A stretch of 64,000 bases of DNA from Coix lacryma-jobi var. lacryma-jobi (taxonomy: Eukaryota > Streptophyta > Magnoliopsida > Poales > Poaceae): positions 148,373,705 to 148,437,704 of the forward strand of contig CM019824.1 of NCBI GenBank assembly GCA_009763385.1. The letters run 5' to 3'. This document shows, piece by piece, positions 12,534 through 23,734 of this stretch. The number at the start of each line of letters is the position of its first letter. Positions within the stretch are counted from its first letter, which is position 1. The position numbers and the translations under genes are program-made. The notes beneath the pieces were generated by a model. It did not search any database, was not told the origin of the DNA, and saw nothing but the letters and a program-made list of their open reading frames with translations.

Positions 12534-12690
12534 CACTAGTATAGTGCCCGTGCTAACGCCACGGCTTTATTTCAGGGATATACATGAAAACAACCGTTAT
12601 ATTATTAGAAAAATGAAATGAAAACAAACAATTATATTCTTCCTCAAAGTTGTACAACTTCTCCAATAAAAATATACAGTCACCGGCTCC
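12534..12690 (-). mobile_element. Helitron-like 3' terminus (minus strand)
   Basis: Read on the minus strand the sequence is a short hairpin with CCGTG and CACGG arms (loop GCGTTAG), then GCACTATACTAG and T. A GC hairpin about ten bases before a CTAG end followed by T is the Helitron 3' signature. The body would extend to the right on the plus strand, but no 5' TC end was found before the LINE fragment, so only the terminus is claimed. Confidence 0.45.
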
Positions 12691-12699
12691 CTTCCTCTG

Positions 12700-13030
12700 G
12701 ATTTGGAACTCTAAATGTTGCAACAAGCTCAAAATCTTTTCATGGCTATAAAATACAAGAAATATTTTGAAAAGGAAAAGGCAGAAGCTTGAAGGAAATA
12801 ACTATAGCTGTGTCCTTTGCAACAACAGTATTCAAGAAACTGCTTTCCATCTTTTCTTCGACTGTTCCTTTAGCAAAACTTGCTGGCACCTTGGAATCAA
12901 TTGGGATTTCACAAGAGAGTTTCTTGAGATGACGCAACAGGCTAAAACTCAATCTCAAAACCGCTTCTTTATGGAATTCTTCATCATTGCGGCATGTCAA
13001 ATTTGGAAGCAGAAACAACTTCATATTTGA
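12700..13030 (+). pseudogene. LINE ORF2 C-terminal fragment with zf-RVT zinc-binding domain
   Basis: Readable protein includes IWNSKCCNKLKIFSWL, then CVLCNNSIQETAFHLFFDCSFSKTCWH. The CxxC...H(x4)C pattern is the zf-RVT domain found after the reverse transcriptase of plant LINEs, with FFDCSFSKTCW as its conserved second half. The reverse transcriptase and endonuclease parts are missing, and a stop occurs just after FSWL (about 12748), with a short deletion relative to the family. It is not a functional gene. Confidence 0.75.
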
Positions 13031-13270
13031 TAGGGGTCGGCCCTCTTTTAAGTCTTGGAAAAGCTCCTTGTGTGAATAAGCTAGGCTTCAAGCTCATAGG
13101 TTCAATGATGTAAAGTGTCTAGAGTTTCTTTCCTGTATAGCCCCTCTAGCATAGCATAGTTTTTCAAATTTTCATGGGCTTGCTCCCTGTGTAGCTCCCC
13201 TTCCCCTGTTGTGTTTCTTTTTTACAATGTGTCTCCCTTTTCGTTTAATAAAATCCACACTGGCGGGCTC

Positions 13271-15752
13271 TGAAAGGACCTAAGGTGTCGCCTAGAGGGG
13301 GGTGAATAGGCGTTTCTGAAAATTAACAAATTATAATGCGGAAGCAATTAGTATGTGAGTTTCCAATCACTTGGAAACTCTCAATCGGAGTAAAAACAAC
13401 CCCTCAAGAGACAAACTCAAAGTATATGACAAGTATTTAGTACACCTAGAAGCTAACACCCTGCACCACAAAGATTTGATCAAGCGATAAACAAATTGGG
13501 CGCAGTCACCAAATACCAGACATGTCCGGTATCAATACCGGACTTGTCCGGTATGCACGTGTTGTGCAGGACTGCTCCTTTTCTTCTCCAATCTCTCACA
13601 CAACCTGCAAGCGATGTGTATGACGTATATATGATGTTGATTCCCTTCAGGAAGACTAGCACAACGGAGAATAACAAATAACCAAATATAATGCACAAGA
13701 GGAAGACACGGTATTTGTTTTACCGAAGTTCGGCACCCCCTCGGGTCCTACTCTCCGTTGAGTCGGCTGCGAGCTACCACAAAGGTGGGCTCTAGAGGAC
13801 GCCACAGGTCACTCTAGCCGCGGTCTATTTCACCCGCAATGCTCCTTCCACTAGTTGATCTCTTTTGAGGAGAGATCGAACCTTTACAAACTTTCCGAGG
13901 CACTTCACAAATCTCTTGGGTGCTCAACGGTGACGCCTAACTGTCTAGGACCGTAGAGTCCAAGAGTAACAAATGCGCACAACAAGATCGACGATTTGCA
14001 CAAGTGCTCAAGAGGTGGCTTGCTCTCTAATTTTGAATCTCTCTCAACCCACAAATGGATTTGGCAATTAGAGGACAATCACTCACTAAGAGAGGGTTGG
14101 AAAGTATTTTGAAAGGCTTAGAATGAGTGTGGGAACCAGTAGAATCAACAGCCTCCAAAGGAGGAGGCTTGAGGGTATTTATAAGCCCACATTCGAAACT
14201 AGTCGTTTTCTAGCCGTTGGCTGAGTCAGCTCATACCGGACATGTCCGGTATGACTTCATTGCGTGAGAAACATCCTTACCCAACCAACATTCAAACCCC
14301 GGAAAGGATCCCGGTAGTACCGACCATCAGGTCGGTAGTACCGCTAGTTATAAGGGGGTTTTCGCAACCTCTCTGGAAGTGGCCAAATTTGGCCTACCGA
14401 TACTACCGCTATAAAGCCGGTAGTACCGACCCAAGGGGCGGTAGAACCGCCCTTACACAGTCTGTTAATCAGAGATCCGCAAATACAGGACATGTCCGGT
14501 ATGCATACCGGACATGTCCAGTATGACTTTGCTACGTGAGAAGCACATTGACCAAACCAACTTTCAAACTTCCCAAAAGATCCGGTAGTACCGACCATCA
14601 GGTCGGTAGTACCGCTAGTTAAGAGAGGGTTTTGCAACCTCTCTGTGTTGGGCCAATTTTGACCTACCGGTAGTACCGCTATAAAGCCGGTAGTACAGGT
14701 CGGTAGTACCGACCCAAGGGGCGGTAGTACCGCCCGTACACAAAGACACTATCAGCCATAAATCCGCAAATATCGGACATGTCCGGTATGCATACCAGAC
14801 ATGTCCGGTATGGACTCCATGCGCCAGGACTGACTACAAGACCAAGGGAAGGCTGAACCGCTATAGATTGCAGGTATGGACTCCCTTCACCAGGTTCACC
14901 ACGTGGCCAGAAGGATGGCCGCACTGCTGCGGGCTCATACCGGACAAACAGACAGTGCAGCAACATGCTGAAAGTTAGTTCTAGCTCTCTCATGTCTCAC
15001 TTAGGTTGGATTGAGCAATTATGAAGAATCATCTACTATATGTTGCATCCCTCTTAATAGTATGACTTTCCTATTTACTCAAGATAAATTAAAAAACAAG
15101 ATTTAAACCTCTTGAGTTGATCTCCATTTGAACCAAAGCCGCTTGTCTTCTCTTTCCATATTGGGAGGAATGGTTGTCATGTTTAGAAGTAGATATCCTT
15201 CGAGCATAGCCATCTTGAACATGTGACTTGACTCCATGCAAGTGATATAATGGAATTCCAAATGTGTCAAGTCACTTCAATCAATACCGTTGCTAGGAAT
15301 GTTGATTCTCCACTAGATGCGATCTTCAAGCTTGATTGATCCTTCAACTAAATGTAAGTACTTTCTTCTTCACTCTAGCTAGGTTCTTCGGCCGCCAAGC
15401 CGTCGCTTGCCCTTCACCCTTGCTTAGTACCTCAAAGACTCTTTCCTTGCTATCTTCACCATCTCAAGCCATTCAACCATACTTCGTTTTGAATCCTTTC
15501 TTTAGCAATCATATATGAACCATGATTATCCCATAATACGATAGCCCTTTACATCAATATCATTCTCATTGTTGTCATGTGCTAGTGATGTGATCTTCAT
15601 ACAACAATTCATCATTTGAGCTTTGCATTTCATTTCAAGTACATAGTGAGATAATCATTTCCCTGTGTCACACTTAACAAGCATATTAGATCATTAATCA
15701 ACATTGTCATCAAATCAACCAAAATCATACTTAAGTGCAACATGCACTTTCA
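13271..15752 (-). repeat. Sirevirus-type solo LTR, 2,482 bp, duplication GGCTC
   Basis: Starts TGAAAGGACC and ends CACTTTCA on the plus strand; the five bases GGCTC flank both sides (13266-13270, 15753-15757). No internal domain is present, so it is a solo LTR left by LTR-LTR recombination. Sense is minus: the TATAAATA box is on the minus strand (14176-14183), and the end reading 'GGGGGGTGAATAGGCG' on plus matches the U5 end of the Copia element at 51860-63730. It carries several copies of the palindrome ATACCGGACATGTCCGGTAT and a long tandem duplication at 14232-14790. Confidence 0.9.
14232..14790. repeat. Tandem duplication (272 + 287 bp) of palindrome-rich U3 sequence
   Basis: CATACCGGACATGTCC starts at 14232 and 14504, and a variant CATACCAGACATGTCC starts a third, partial unit at 14791. 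Each full unit contains the palindrome, then the block CCGGTAGTACCGACCATCAG, then GCTATAAAGCCGGTAGTAC, then GGGGCGGTAG, in the same order. The duplication lies in the U3 part of the solo LTR, upstream of its minus-strand TATA box. Confidence 0.8.
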
Positions 15753-15786
15753 GGCTCCCCTGCTGTATTTTTGCTCAAAAAAAGAA

Positions 15787-16287
15787 ACAGTTAATTTTCA
15801 GAGAAATATATAGAATAAACCATGACTTGAGCATAGTATATATATATCTAATATAGCAAATAATTCATATGTATCATAAGGCAATTATCATTCCTCTCCA
15901 TATTAATAATTTTTAAATTGTAGAAACTGTCAAAACTAAAATTACCACTCTGCAGTTTGCACATAAGAAAAATTACAATTACAATTTTTCCAAAGCTTTT
16001 TAAGTTCACCAACAAAACATAGCCACAACCAATAATTGGACACGTAAAATTTGGACACATACTTCTTTGTTGCAGTCAACGAACAGGGTGATGCCAAGAT
16101 CTCCTTTGTATTTCCTTATTTGTTACAAATAAAAATGCTTGATGCTGCCTATGCAAACGGAAGGTTGGGCTCTTCATCCAGACAATTGATGCTTTTAGGT
16201 TGAGAAAATATGAAATTTCTGATTTTTGTGTAGAAATCTAGCACGATCGAGTTGTCGGGGCTCTGAAGCGTTCCGCTCAATGCTTAT
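15787..16287. other. AT-rich intergenic stretch, nothing recognised
   Basis: It contains a TA-rich tract (15836-15856) and no conserved coding frame, terminal repeat or RNA gene that I can see. It lies between the poly(A) end of the LINE fragment and the CACTA terminus. Confidence 0.3.
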
Positions 16288-19200
16288 CACTACCGGAAAT
16301 TCCATCTTTGCTGAGTGTCGAGCTCTTTGCCGAGTGTCACACCCGGTTTTAAGAACAAAACCAGGTATACACCATATGTGAGCCCAGGAAGTCAAATCTC
16401 ACACATAGTTACAAATAAAGGGTAATATTAAAAGACAATGCTCATATATAACGTATAAACATAAAGAACATAACCTTAACGAGCAGACAGCGGAGAGACA
16501 CTCCGATCTTCAGATGGAGACACCAACTTCACAGGGACAACTGACTGGTTGATCACAAGCCTAACTTCTCCAACTCTTGCAGTCTGGTACCCATCCGGGA
16601 TTTTTCCAAAGTATTGAAAAGTAAAGCAAGCATAAGTACATCTCGTACTTAACAAATATAACATGGGGTTCATGAGGCTCAAAAAGGCTAACACAGGTTT
16701 AACTGCAATCAGCTTTTAGTTGTCACAATTTTAGCATTAGGTAAACGTATGTTATGCTTACCCCAATTAAACCATATGATCACATTAATTCCATCATCGT
16801 CATGATAACACTCTCATAAACCAGTATTAAATATTAATTAACTATTTAACTAGCTTTTCTGTGAGTTTTCTGGGCCGCTCGTAACCGTGAGCACGGCTGA
16901 TATATCAGTTTTACACTCTGCAGAGATTGTACACTTTACCCGATGAGTTGTGATTCCCGTTTGCCAGGGATAGCTAGTCCCATATCACACTGCCAAGGTG
17001 CATGGCTGGGTTTCACTGCGCAGCCTTTCAAAGGTTCGTCTAACAAGTTAGGGCCGCTAGGTTTCATTAGTCAGTCTATGTGATACAACTAGTCCCAGAG
17101 ATCCACAGTCTGCTGTCCCCCATTTGTGCCACAAGGGTAACCTCTAACAAGCTAGAAAAGGTCCTCATACTGAGCTAAGGTCAGAGCCATATAACTCCCA
17201 TGGTTGCACTGTATGTCCCAGCTTTTGCTGACAGATAGGCAAGTTTTAATCATCTTACATAAGTCATAACCATTAGTCAATTAATCATGAATCATTAATC
17301 AGTGATCGGAGCATGTCAGTTTAAGTTGAGCACTAGCAATATACTACCCAAATGCAAAACATCCCATGGTGACAAGGTAATGGATAACAAGAACTAGGTA
17401 ATCCTTAATGGCATTCAAATTAGACACATGCACTATGAATTAAGTGATTACGATGAATAGGTAACAAGGATGGTCCCATGCTATACTTGCCTTAAACTCA
17501 AGATCCTTCTTCTGTTGACGTGTAGACTTCCAAAGGTTGACTCTTGAACTTTTGACCACGAACTTCTTCTCGATCACCAACGAAAAACTCACCGACTGGA
17601 CATACGATCATAGCACACCACACAAGCATCCAAAGGCAGTCATGCAAAGCAAACATAGCCTATGATTAGAACAGTACACCAATCAATAAATAAATAAATA
17701 ACAAGTTTTGAAAACTGATCTACGATTCGCTACGAACACACAGACGCGAAAATCACGCTAATCGGAGCTATAACGAGAAAGATATGAACTAAACAAGATT
17801 AAAGACACTAATTGCGAGATTAGATTTAACTCAAATTTTAATTACAGAAAACAGTGTTGAAAGTTATATATTTGGAAAGATCTTTTCGAAACGAATCTAA
17901 CGCAAGTTGAACGGACTAAAACGGAGTTAAAACGAAGAAGATATGGGCTTTTGATTCTGGTGGCAAAACTGTAAATAAAACAAAACTTGATTTTCGCCGA
18001 TTTAAATAAATAAAAACAAATCTGAATTTCGGTTGGATCGCGCCTCGTTAAGGAGAAAACTCAGGGGCTTGAATGGAAGTTTGTCAAGACTCAGTGAATA
18101 GGATGGGTTGGACTGCGGGTTTATGATTATAAAGTTATAAGGTGTTTTCTGCAAAGATCGCAACGAAGGGGTATAGGGAGATGGTGGCCGTCAGATCTTG
18201 AACGGACGGCGCAGATTGGATCGGGGAGGGAGAGGCTGTGCTGGCGCCGGAGTTGGAGCAGGGGACGGCGGTTCCTGGCGGCGCCATCGCCGGAGACGGT
18301 GGCGCTTCACGGTTCTAGGGTTAGGATGCTCGGTTGGGCACGGGGAAGGTACAGAAGGGATCAGGAGCTTATGAGGATCTCACCTAGGGCGATGATGAAG
18401 TCGTCCGGGGTTCCTAGACGGCGTGGTGAGCGGCGAGGCAGCGAAGGCTAGCCTGCAAGTCCGGCGAGTTTGCGTTAGATGAAACTGAGGGCAACAGAGA
18501 GGGGTGAGGGGTTCTACGACCTCGTGAGATCAAAACGAAGCTCAGGATGGACCTCGTGGCGACGGTTGAGCGGCGGTGAGCAAGGACGGTGGCGGCGGGA
18601 TCTCGGCGAGTTGCAGAGTATGGCGCTGGGCAAACTAGGGCACGAGGGCTCGTGATTTGTGGAAGAGGAGAGGCGGCGGAGGGTCTCGAAGATTTATAGG
18701 GGCTTGGATTGATCGGCAAGCCGGAAAGGAGGGTGGAATCGGGATGGAGGAGGACTCGGCTGATGGACTCCGAGTCGAAGACGACGGAGCTGACAGGTGG
18801 GGACGGTGTGCCAGCGAGAGGAAGGAGGGTGCGGTGCGAGCGCTGAGCGGATGACAGGTGGGGACACGGCGTCAGTCAGCGAAGGGGGAGACCGGGCGCG
18901 CGCGTTGCAACCGCGTAGCTGGGCCGTTTGCTGGCTTCGGGCCAAAGCGAGGTAGGCGGACGCTGCGCATTTGCGGGAGAGAAGCGGGCTGACGCTGGGC
19001 CGTGCGACCAGCTGAAGAGAGGAGAGCAGTGGGAAGGTTAGGGCAGGCCGGGCTGGCTGGCTTCAGCGGTGAGGAGAGAAGGGAGGCAGGCCTTCGGGCC
19101 GGAAATGGAGAAGAGGAGAGTTAGGCCGGCCTGATTGGGCCTGTCGGGCTGAAACCGAAGGGGAGAGGGGGAGAAGAGTTTTGCAATTTTTTTCTTTTGT

Positions 19201-19640
19201 TTCAAAACCTTTTTCGAAACATTTTCAAAACCTTTCTAAGAGAATTCATTTTCAAATTGTTTGCAAATCATTTTGAATTCACTTGAGTTTTAACCAAAAC
19301 CACACATCACAAAAGCTCAATGCCCCAACATGAATGCACAAACATGTTTCTAAACCCTAAGATAAATTTTAATTTAGAGAATTTTTTTATTTACCTACAT
19401 TTTATGAGCATAAAAATTCATAAATAAATCATTTTAACTCTAATTCAAGAAATGCAAATTTCAGGGTGTGACAGTTTTTGTTGATACTCGGCAACCAAAT
19501 AAAAAACACTCGGCAAAAAAAAAACTCGGCAAATAATTTTTTTACCAAGTGTCAAAAAAAAACACTCGGCAAGAGCAAGGCACTCGGTAAAAAAGTTTTT
19601 TTGTCGAGGACACTCTGCAAAGAATGGGCACCGCAGCGTT
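16288..19640. mobile_element. CACTA element terminus, interrupted by a Gypsy LTR
   Basis: CACTACCGGAAATTCC at 16288 followed by CTTTGCTGAGTGTCGAGC and CTTTGCCGAG is the classic end and subterminal motif of grass CACTA (En/Spm-type) elements. After the inserted LTR (16335-19473) the subterminal motif continues as many copies of ACTCGGCAA (19494-19640). No second CACTA end (complement of CACTACCGG) was found downstream, so the element is incomplete or its other end has decayed. No transposase is present. Confidence 0.7.
16335..19473 (-). repeat. Gypsy LTR of TGTCACACCC type, 3,139 bp, probably solo
   Basis: Bounded by TGTCACACCC and GGGTGTGACA. Read on the minus strand it begins TGTCACACCCTGAAATTTGC, the familiar start of roughly 3-kb LTRs of the Tekay/Del chromovirus group (family knowledge). 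A TATAAA lies on the minus strand at 18693-18698, followed in that direction by a GC-rich leader-like region (18200-18690) in which open frames occur on both strands by composition alone. Flanking bases (CCGAG left, GTTTT right) do not form a duplication. Confidence 0.7.
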
Positions 19641-20636
19641 AGGCGGTGCGCAGGAATCCTATTTGCATGTTGGTATGTTCATTACACCTGCATGTGCTTT
19701 CCTGTATGGACAATAAGGGACAGGCTCACTCCGTGAAATGTTGATCAAGCAGTCATCTGACCTTGATGGGTGAGCCAAATGCCAAGCTGCTCCTTCTAAC
19801 TTTACAACACCAGCCATAAAGGAATTCGAGTTTAGGTAGAATAGGATTATAAGAGGCTACATTAAAAATAAAAGATGTATGAACATACCAATGCAGAGAA
19901 AAAAATTGACATATTGTTTGATTACTGAATTTTCGGGTGTGGGAAACAAGGAAGAGATCAGCAGCTTGTTGCATATGGGCAACACCTGCACTTCTTGTGT
20001 TCGGTGGGCAATTTGGTCAAGTACAGACTACAAGAAACAAAAGGGCCAATTTGACACTCATTATACCTGTTTTTTACTATCACACTTGTAGGGCGTTAAG
20101 AAGTTTTCAAGTTAATAAATTCAAAGGTGCACTTGAGAAGCTAAATTTCATATGAATTGAGCAAAGCGATAAAGATGAATTTTCTAAATTTAATATAAAT
20201 AGCCTTTATTACCTCAATTTAACAATTCAGGCAATGTCATTTTGTCCAGAACATTAGCTGCAACAATGACACAAAGTGAAAGGGGGCAAGTAGGACTTAC
20301 TAATGACTGGGAGGTCCATCTCGAGGCCTTGCCTGTATCACTTTTATTGATAATAACTCGATTCAAAATAGATCCGGTCCTCATAATAGATTAGAGAATT
20401 GCATAGCAAATAGATTGCAGGAATATCTTGACGTACCACTTTGGTAAGAGAACAAAAACCTGACATCCAAAGGGTTGAAAGGCCTGAAGAGCTAATAGTG
20501 AATATAAAAGCCAGGTGGCCACATGTCAGCATACATTCACGAGTACAACATTGTCATGCCTTGACACAAGCAGCAGGCAGATCAGTTTTGTAACTATCGG
20601 CTAAATAATTAGCAGCAACAAAAAATAAAAAAAACC
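19641..20636. other. Intergenic stretch, nothing recognised
   Basis: Short open frames near 19879-20155 show no recognisable protein family and no splice-linked continuation. No terminal repeats or RNA genes were seen. Confidence 0.3.
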
Positions 20637-21667
20637 TGTTGGAAATAATAGCAATTTAGTGATGCATAAATTAATTCCGACAATGAGGAAAAGATAAGCA
20701 ACATGTATCGTAGATATGTAATCTACCGCTAGCAGTGTAATCCGAGACATAATCAGGCTATGTGTCGTTGATAACACTAAGAACATGAAATGGAAGAACA
20801 GTGAGATTGACAGCATGCTTACAGTGGGGTTGTTGGCACTAAGAACTAGCGCAAGAGAAGACGAAGCAGACCGTCAATGAAGACCGGCGAAGTCGGCGTA
20901 GAGGGAAGAAGACGTCCAGCGAGCAGTCGCGACGGCGCTTCCCAGAAATCTTATACGTCCCCTACCCCGTGCAGGGACGCGAGAAGACGCGGGCTTCGGA
21001 GATCCTGCTCTCCCGGCACCGATGGCACATCGGCGGCGGGATGGGGTCGACAGCAGCAGCGCAGCACTAGGGTAGAGGAAGAGGAGAATGTGTCGTATGG
21101 AGGACGACGTATCGTCCTACTTTTATACACACACCGCAGTTGTATCTATAGAAAGAGACAACCACGTAATCACAATATTAATGTGATTGAACCTACCATT
21201 AGTGTACGAGTCAATCACCATTAATACGAGAATAATTGCTTGCTAAAACAGGCCAGCGCAATTTTCTCCATGCATGCAAAAATATCGAGTGGCAAAAGGA
21301 ATCACCATTAATACGAGAATAATTGCTTGCTAAAACAGGCCAGCACAATTTTCTCCATGCATGCAAAAATATCGAGTGACAAAAGGAAGCCACGCACCCG
21401 CAAGGTCTCGATCGGACCATTCACGCGCACGTCGTGCGCCCCTGCGCGAGTCGCCACGCCCGGCGAGGCGAGCGCGCGTGTGGGTTTCTTCCTTTGCCTC
21501 TCCTCAATAGCTTCAACCAGTTGGAGATAGCTCAACTATATAAGCTGGCCTCTCTCCTTCTAGAGTAGCAATGTGGGACTAAAGTCCCCCACCATACCAT
21601 GCATGTGTGATGGGCCTTTGGGATTTATTTGGAATATTTATTTGGGCCAGACCCAAATCTTCTAACA
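20637..21667 (-). repeat. Solo LTR, 1,031 bp, duplication AAACC
   Basis: Begins TGTTGGAAATAATAG and ends CTTCTAACA, with AAACC on both sides (20632-20636, 21668-21672). No internal retrotransposon sequence is present. TATA-like boxes on the minus strand (21119-21126 reading TATAAAAG, and a TATATA near 21537), plus the 'GCAATGTGGGACT' string near 21570, suggest minus sense. The TGTTG/TAACA ends are typical of Copia LTRs, but the family is not assigned. An 87-bp tandem duplication lies inside. Confidence 0.8.
21213..21386. repeat. 87-bp perfect-phase tandem duplication inside the solo LTR
   Basis: AATCACCATTAATACGAG starts at 21213 and 21300, giving a period of 87. The two units (21213-21299, 21300-21386) differ at about two positions (CAGCGC/CAGCAC, GTGGC/GTGAC). 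The high identity points to a recent duplication. Confidence 0.9.
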
Positions 21668-21699
21668 AAACCTAGAATATTCTCTCCTACAATCACAAG

Positions 21700-22570
21700 A
21701 TGGTTCCAAAAATACTAGCCTATCCACGTCAGCACCTACAGTGCCAAAGGCAAAAAGTTTCCCCCTCTTCCTCCCGACTTTTTGCCTCCTCTCTCGCCAT
21801 CGCCGAATCGCCGCGTTGGCTTTTCGCCTTTGTCCTCCCCACGTTTCTCGCTCGTCCCCTCCGCCGCTTCCCCTCCCCGTCCGACCTCGTGCGCGGCGCA
21901 CACGTCCATCACGGTGGCTCCCTCCTGGCCAAAAATATCTCCACGCCTCTCTCTCTCTCTCTCCGTCTCTCTACCCCCCTTCTCCCCACTCTCTCTCCCT
22001 CACTCCTCGTCCCGGCCGCGGCAGCGACACCTCTTGGCACGGTGTGTCGGCCAACGCGCCCCTGCTCTCCTTCTCCCCGCCGACCGCAGGGCCACACGGC
22101 GATGACGCGGCACCATCCTCTCTCTCTCTCACTGCAATGTGGCGGTACAACAAACCCGACACGGCGGCTCCTACACGGGCGCGAGGTGACGGCGGCTCCA
22201 CGTAGGCGTAGGCGGGCCTGGACGGCCCTCCACCCTTCTCCCACCTTGCGCGGGTGGGCCCGTGGCGGCGCAGCGCGGCGGTCAACAACCAACGGTGGCG
22301 GCGGCATCGCCCTTCACCTCCGCGCAAGCCCCTGCGGTGGCTGTCGCCAGCCACACCTCTATGGCATCGGCCGCCACCAGGGCCCGCCGGTGCGGGTGCT
22401 CCTCCCCCGAGGCGGCCTCGTCCCGCCCACTCCGTTGTTCCTCGCGTTGTTCTCTCCTCGGTTTGGTCCCTACTCCCTCCCTCCCTCTCGCTTCTTACCT
22501 CTCCCTGTAGGAGCTCCCCCTTCAAGTGCGGTCATGTTGCTCCCTTGCATGATTTTCTGTTCAATGTGAG
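21700..22570 (+). other. GC-rich leader-like segment with no supported protein
   Basis: A strong composition shift (CT-rich and GC-rich, CTCTCTCT runs at 21950-21975) allows a 289-codon open frame on plus and others on both strands. None shows a known domain or a non-random residue pattern. An abrupt end with a GT-rich, T-rich downstream region from 22570 resembles a first exon and leader followed by introns. It could be the 5' end of a captured or decayed gene. Confidence 0.3.
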
Positions 22571-23734
22571 ATTTGGAGCAGCAAGGCAGGGTCAGTTTCA
22601 CCCTAGATCTATTGTTCTTCCCCTTTGCTCTTACCAATCTATATGGTTACTACTACAATTTTTTTTTTGGCATTTTGATAGTTGCGGCTTGCTCGGTTCA
22701 ACTCATAAATCTTGAGAGCAGTCATTTATTGTGCCATACATCTGAGCACGTGACCATGTCAGTGATGTTTGGTTGAATTCGGTGTCTGCATCCCTTATAA
22801 TTGTTGGTCTAGTGTTTTGATCTTGGGCACCTGCAATGATGAGTGCGCTTTTATCTTGTTAGGGAATGGGCTGTTACTGTGATGATTACATTTACATCAT
22901 AAATATTCTGCTTAGTGTTGGATGCAATGATCATGACTATCTTTGTGTAATTTACATGTCTTTTTTATCATAGCTGAGGCAATGCTCGTGAGCACTGATG
23001 ATTTCTTCTTTTACATCTATGTGTTATGTTCATAGCTGAGGCACTGATCGTGAGCGATGTTCATGAGATTTTTGGCAAATCTTTGTACCTGTTCCATGAA
23101 ATTAGGCCAATGATCAATTGATCATTTCTGGTTTTTCCATCTCTTGGTACCTATTTTATTTTTCTGTTCAATGGACGCACCTATGAGAGGTGGTATCTAC
23201 TGGCTATAGTCAAATGACCTCTTTATAATTAGGAGATGTTATTTCCTGATGATGTTGCATGTGATGATTTCCTTCGCTCTCTCAACTTTGATCATTGGCA
23301 TAGGTTTACCGCTCAGACTTGCTTATGATCGTTGCCTGTGAAGTTAGTGGTGGCATAATTGTCCAGTCTGAGCTTGTGTGCACTGCTTGTGAAGTGATAG
23401 ATATATTCTTGTTGATTCGAGGATTATCATCATTGTCGATGATCATTTCTTATGATGTCAAATTGTGGACCGCTGATTCTAAGCACATGCCCTATTTCCA
23501 AAGATCACATTGTTGCTAAGGTTTGGGGTGACGTGGTTGAGGTTTGACGGGCGACATGGCCATGCCGAGCGATTTTGGGGTGACATGGCCCATCTCCCCT
23601 GCTGGGCAGAATCTTGTAATTGTATAGGTGATTTTGGGTTGACGTGCTCCATCTCCCCTACTGTGCTGAACCTTGTGATTGTAGAGGGAGATTGGTTATG
23701 ATCTGATGTTCTCAACGTTTGCCATTTTGCTACT

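Larger units (their letters stand above)
12690..15783 (+). mobile_element. 5'-truncated LINE, split by a solo LTR
   Basis: The left part (12690-13270) encodes the end of a plant L1-type ORF2. The right part (15758-15783) is its 3' end, CCCCTGCTGTATTTTTGCTC followed by an A-run. The two join precisely if the solo LTR at 13271-15752 and one GGCTC duplication are removed. An AATAAA lies at about 13246, inside the left part. The 5' boundary is approximate; loss of the 5' end is normal for LINE insertions. Confidence 0.75.

Noticed and set aside
13496..13698. Short frames around the ACCGGACTTGTCCGG palindrome
   Set aside because: They are mirror-image translations of a palindrome in a solo LTR, not genes.
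18414..18945. Plus and minus open frames in the GC-rich part of the Gypsy LTR
   Set aside because: They lie within an LTR next to its TATA box and show only composition-driven sequence.
21700..22569. 289-codon plus-strand open frame
   Set aside because: CT- and GC-rich low-complexity sequence with competing frames on both strands; no domain or splice support.
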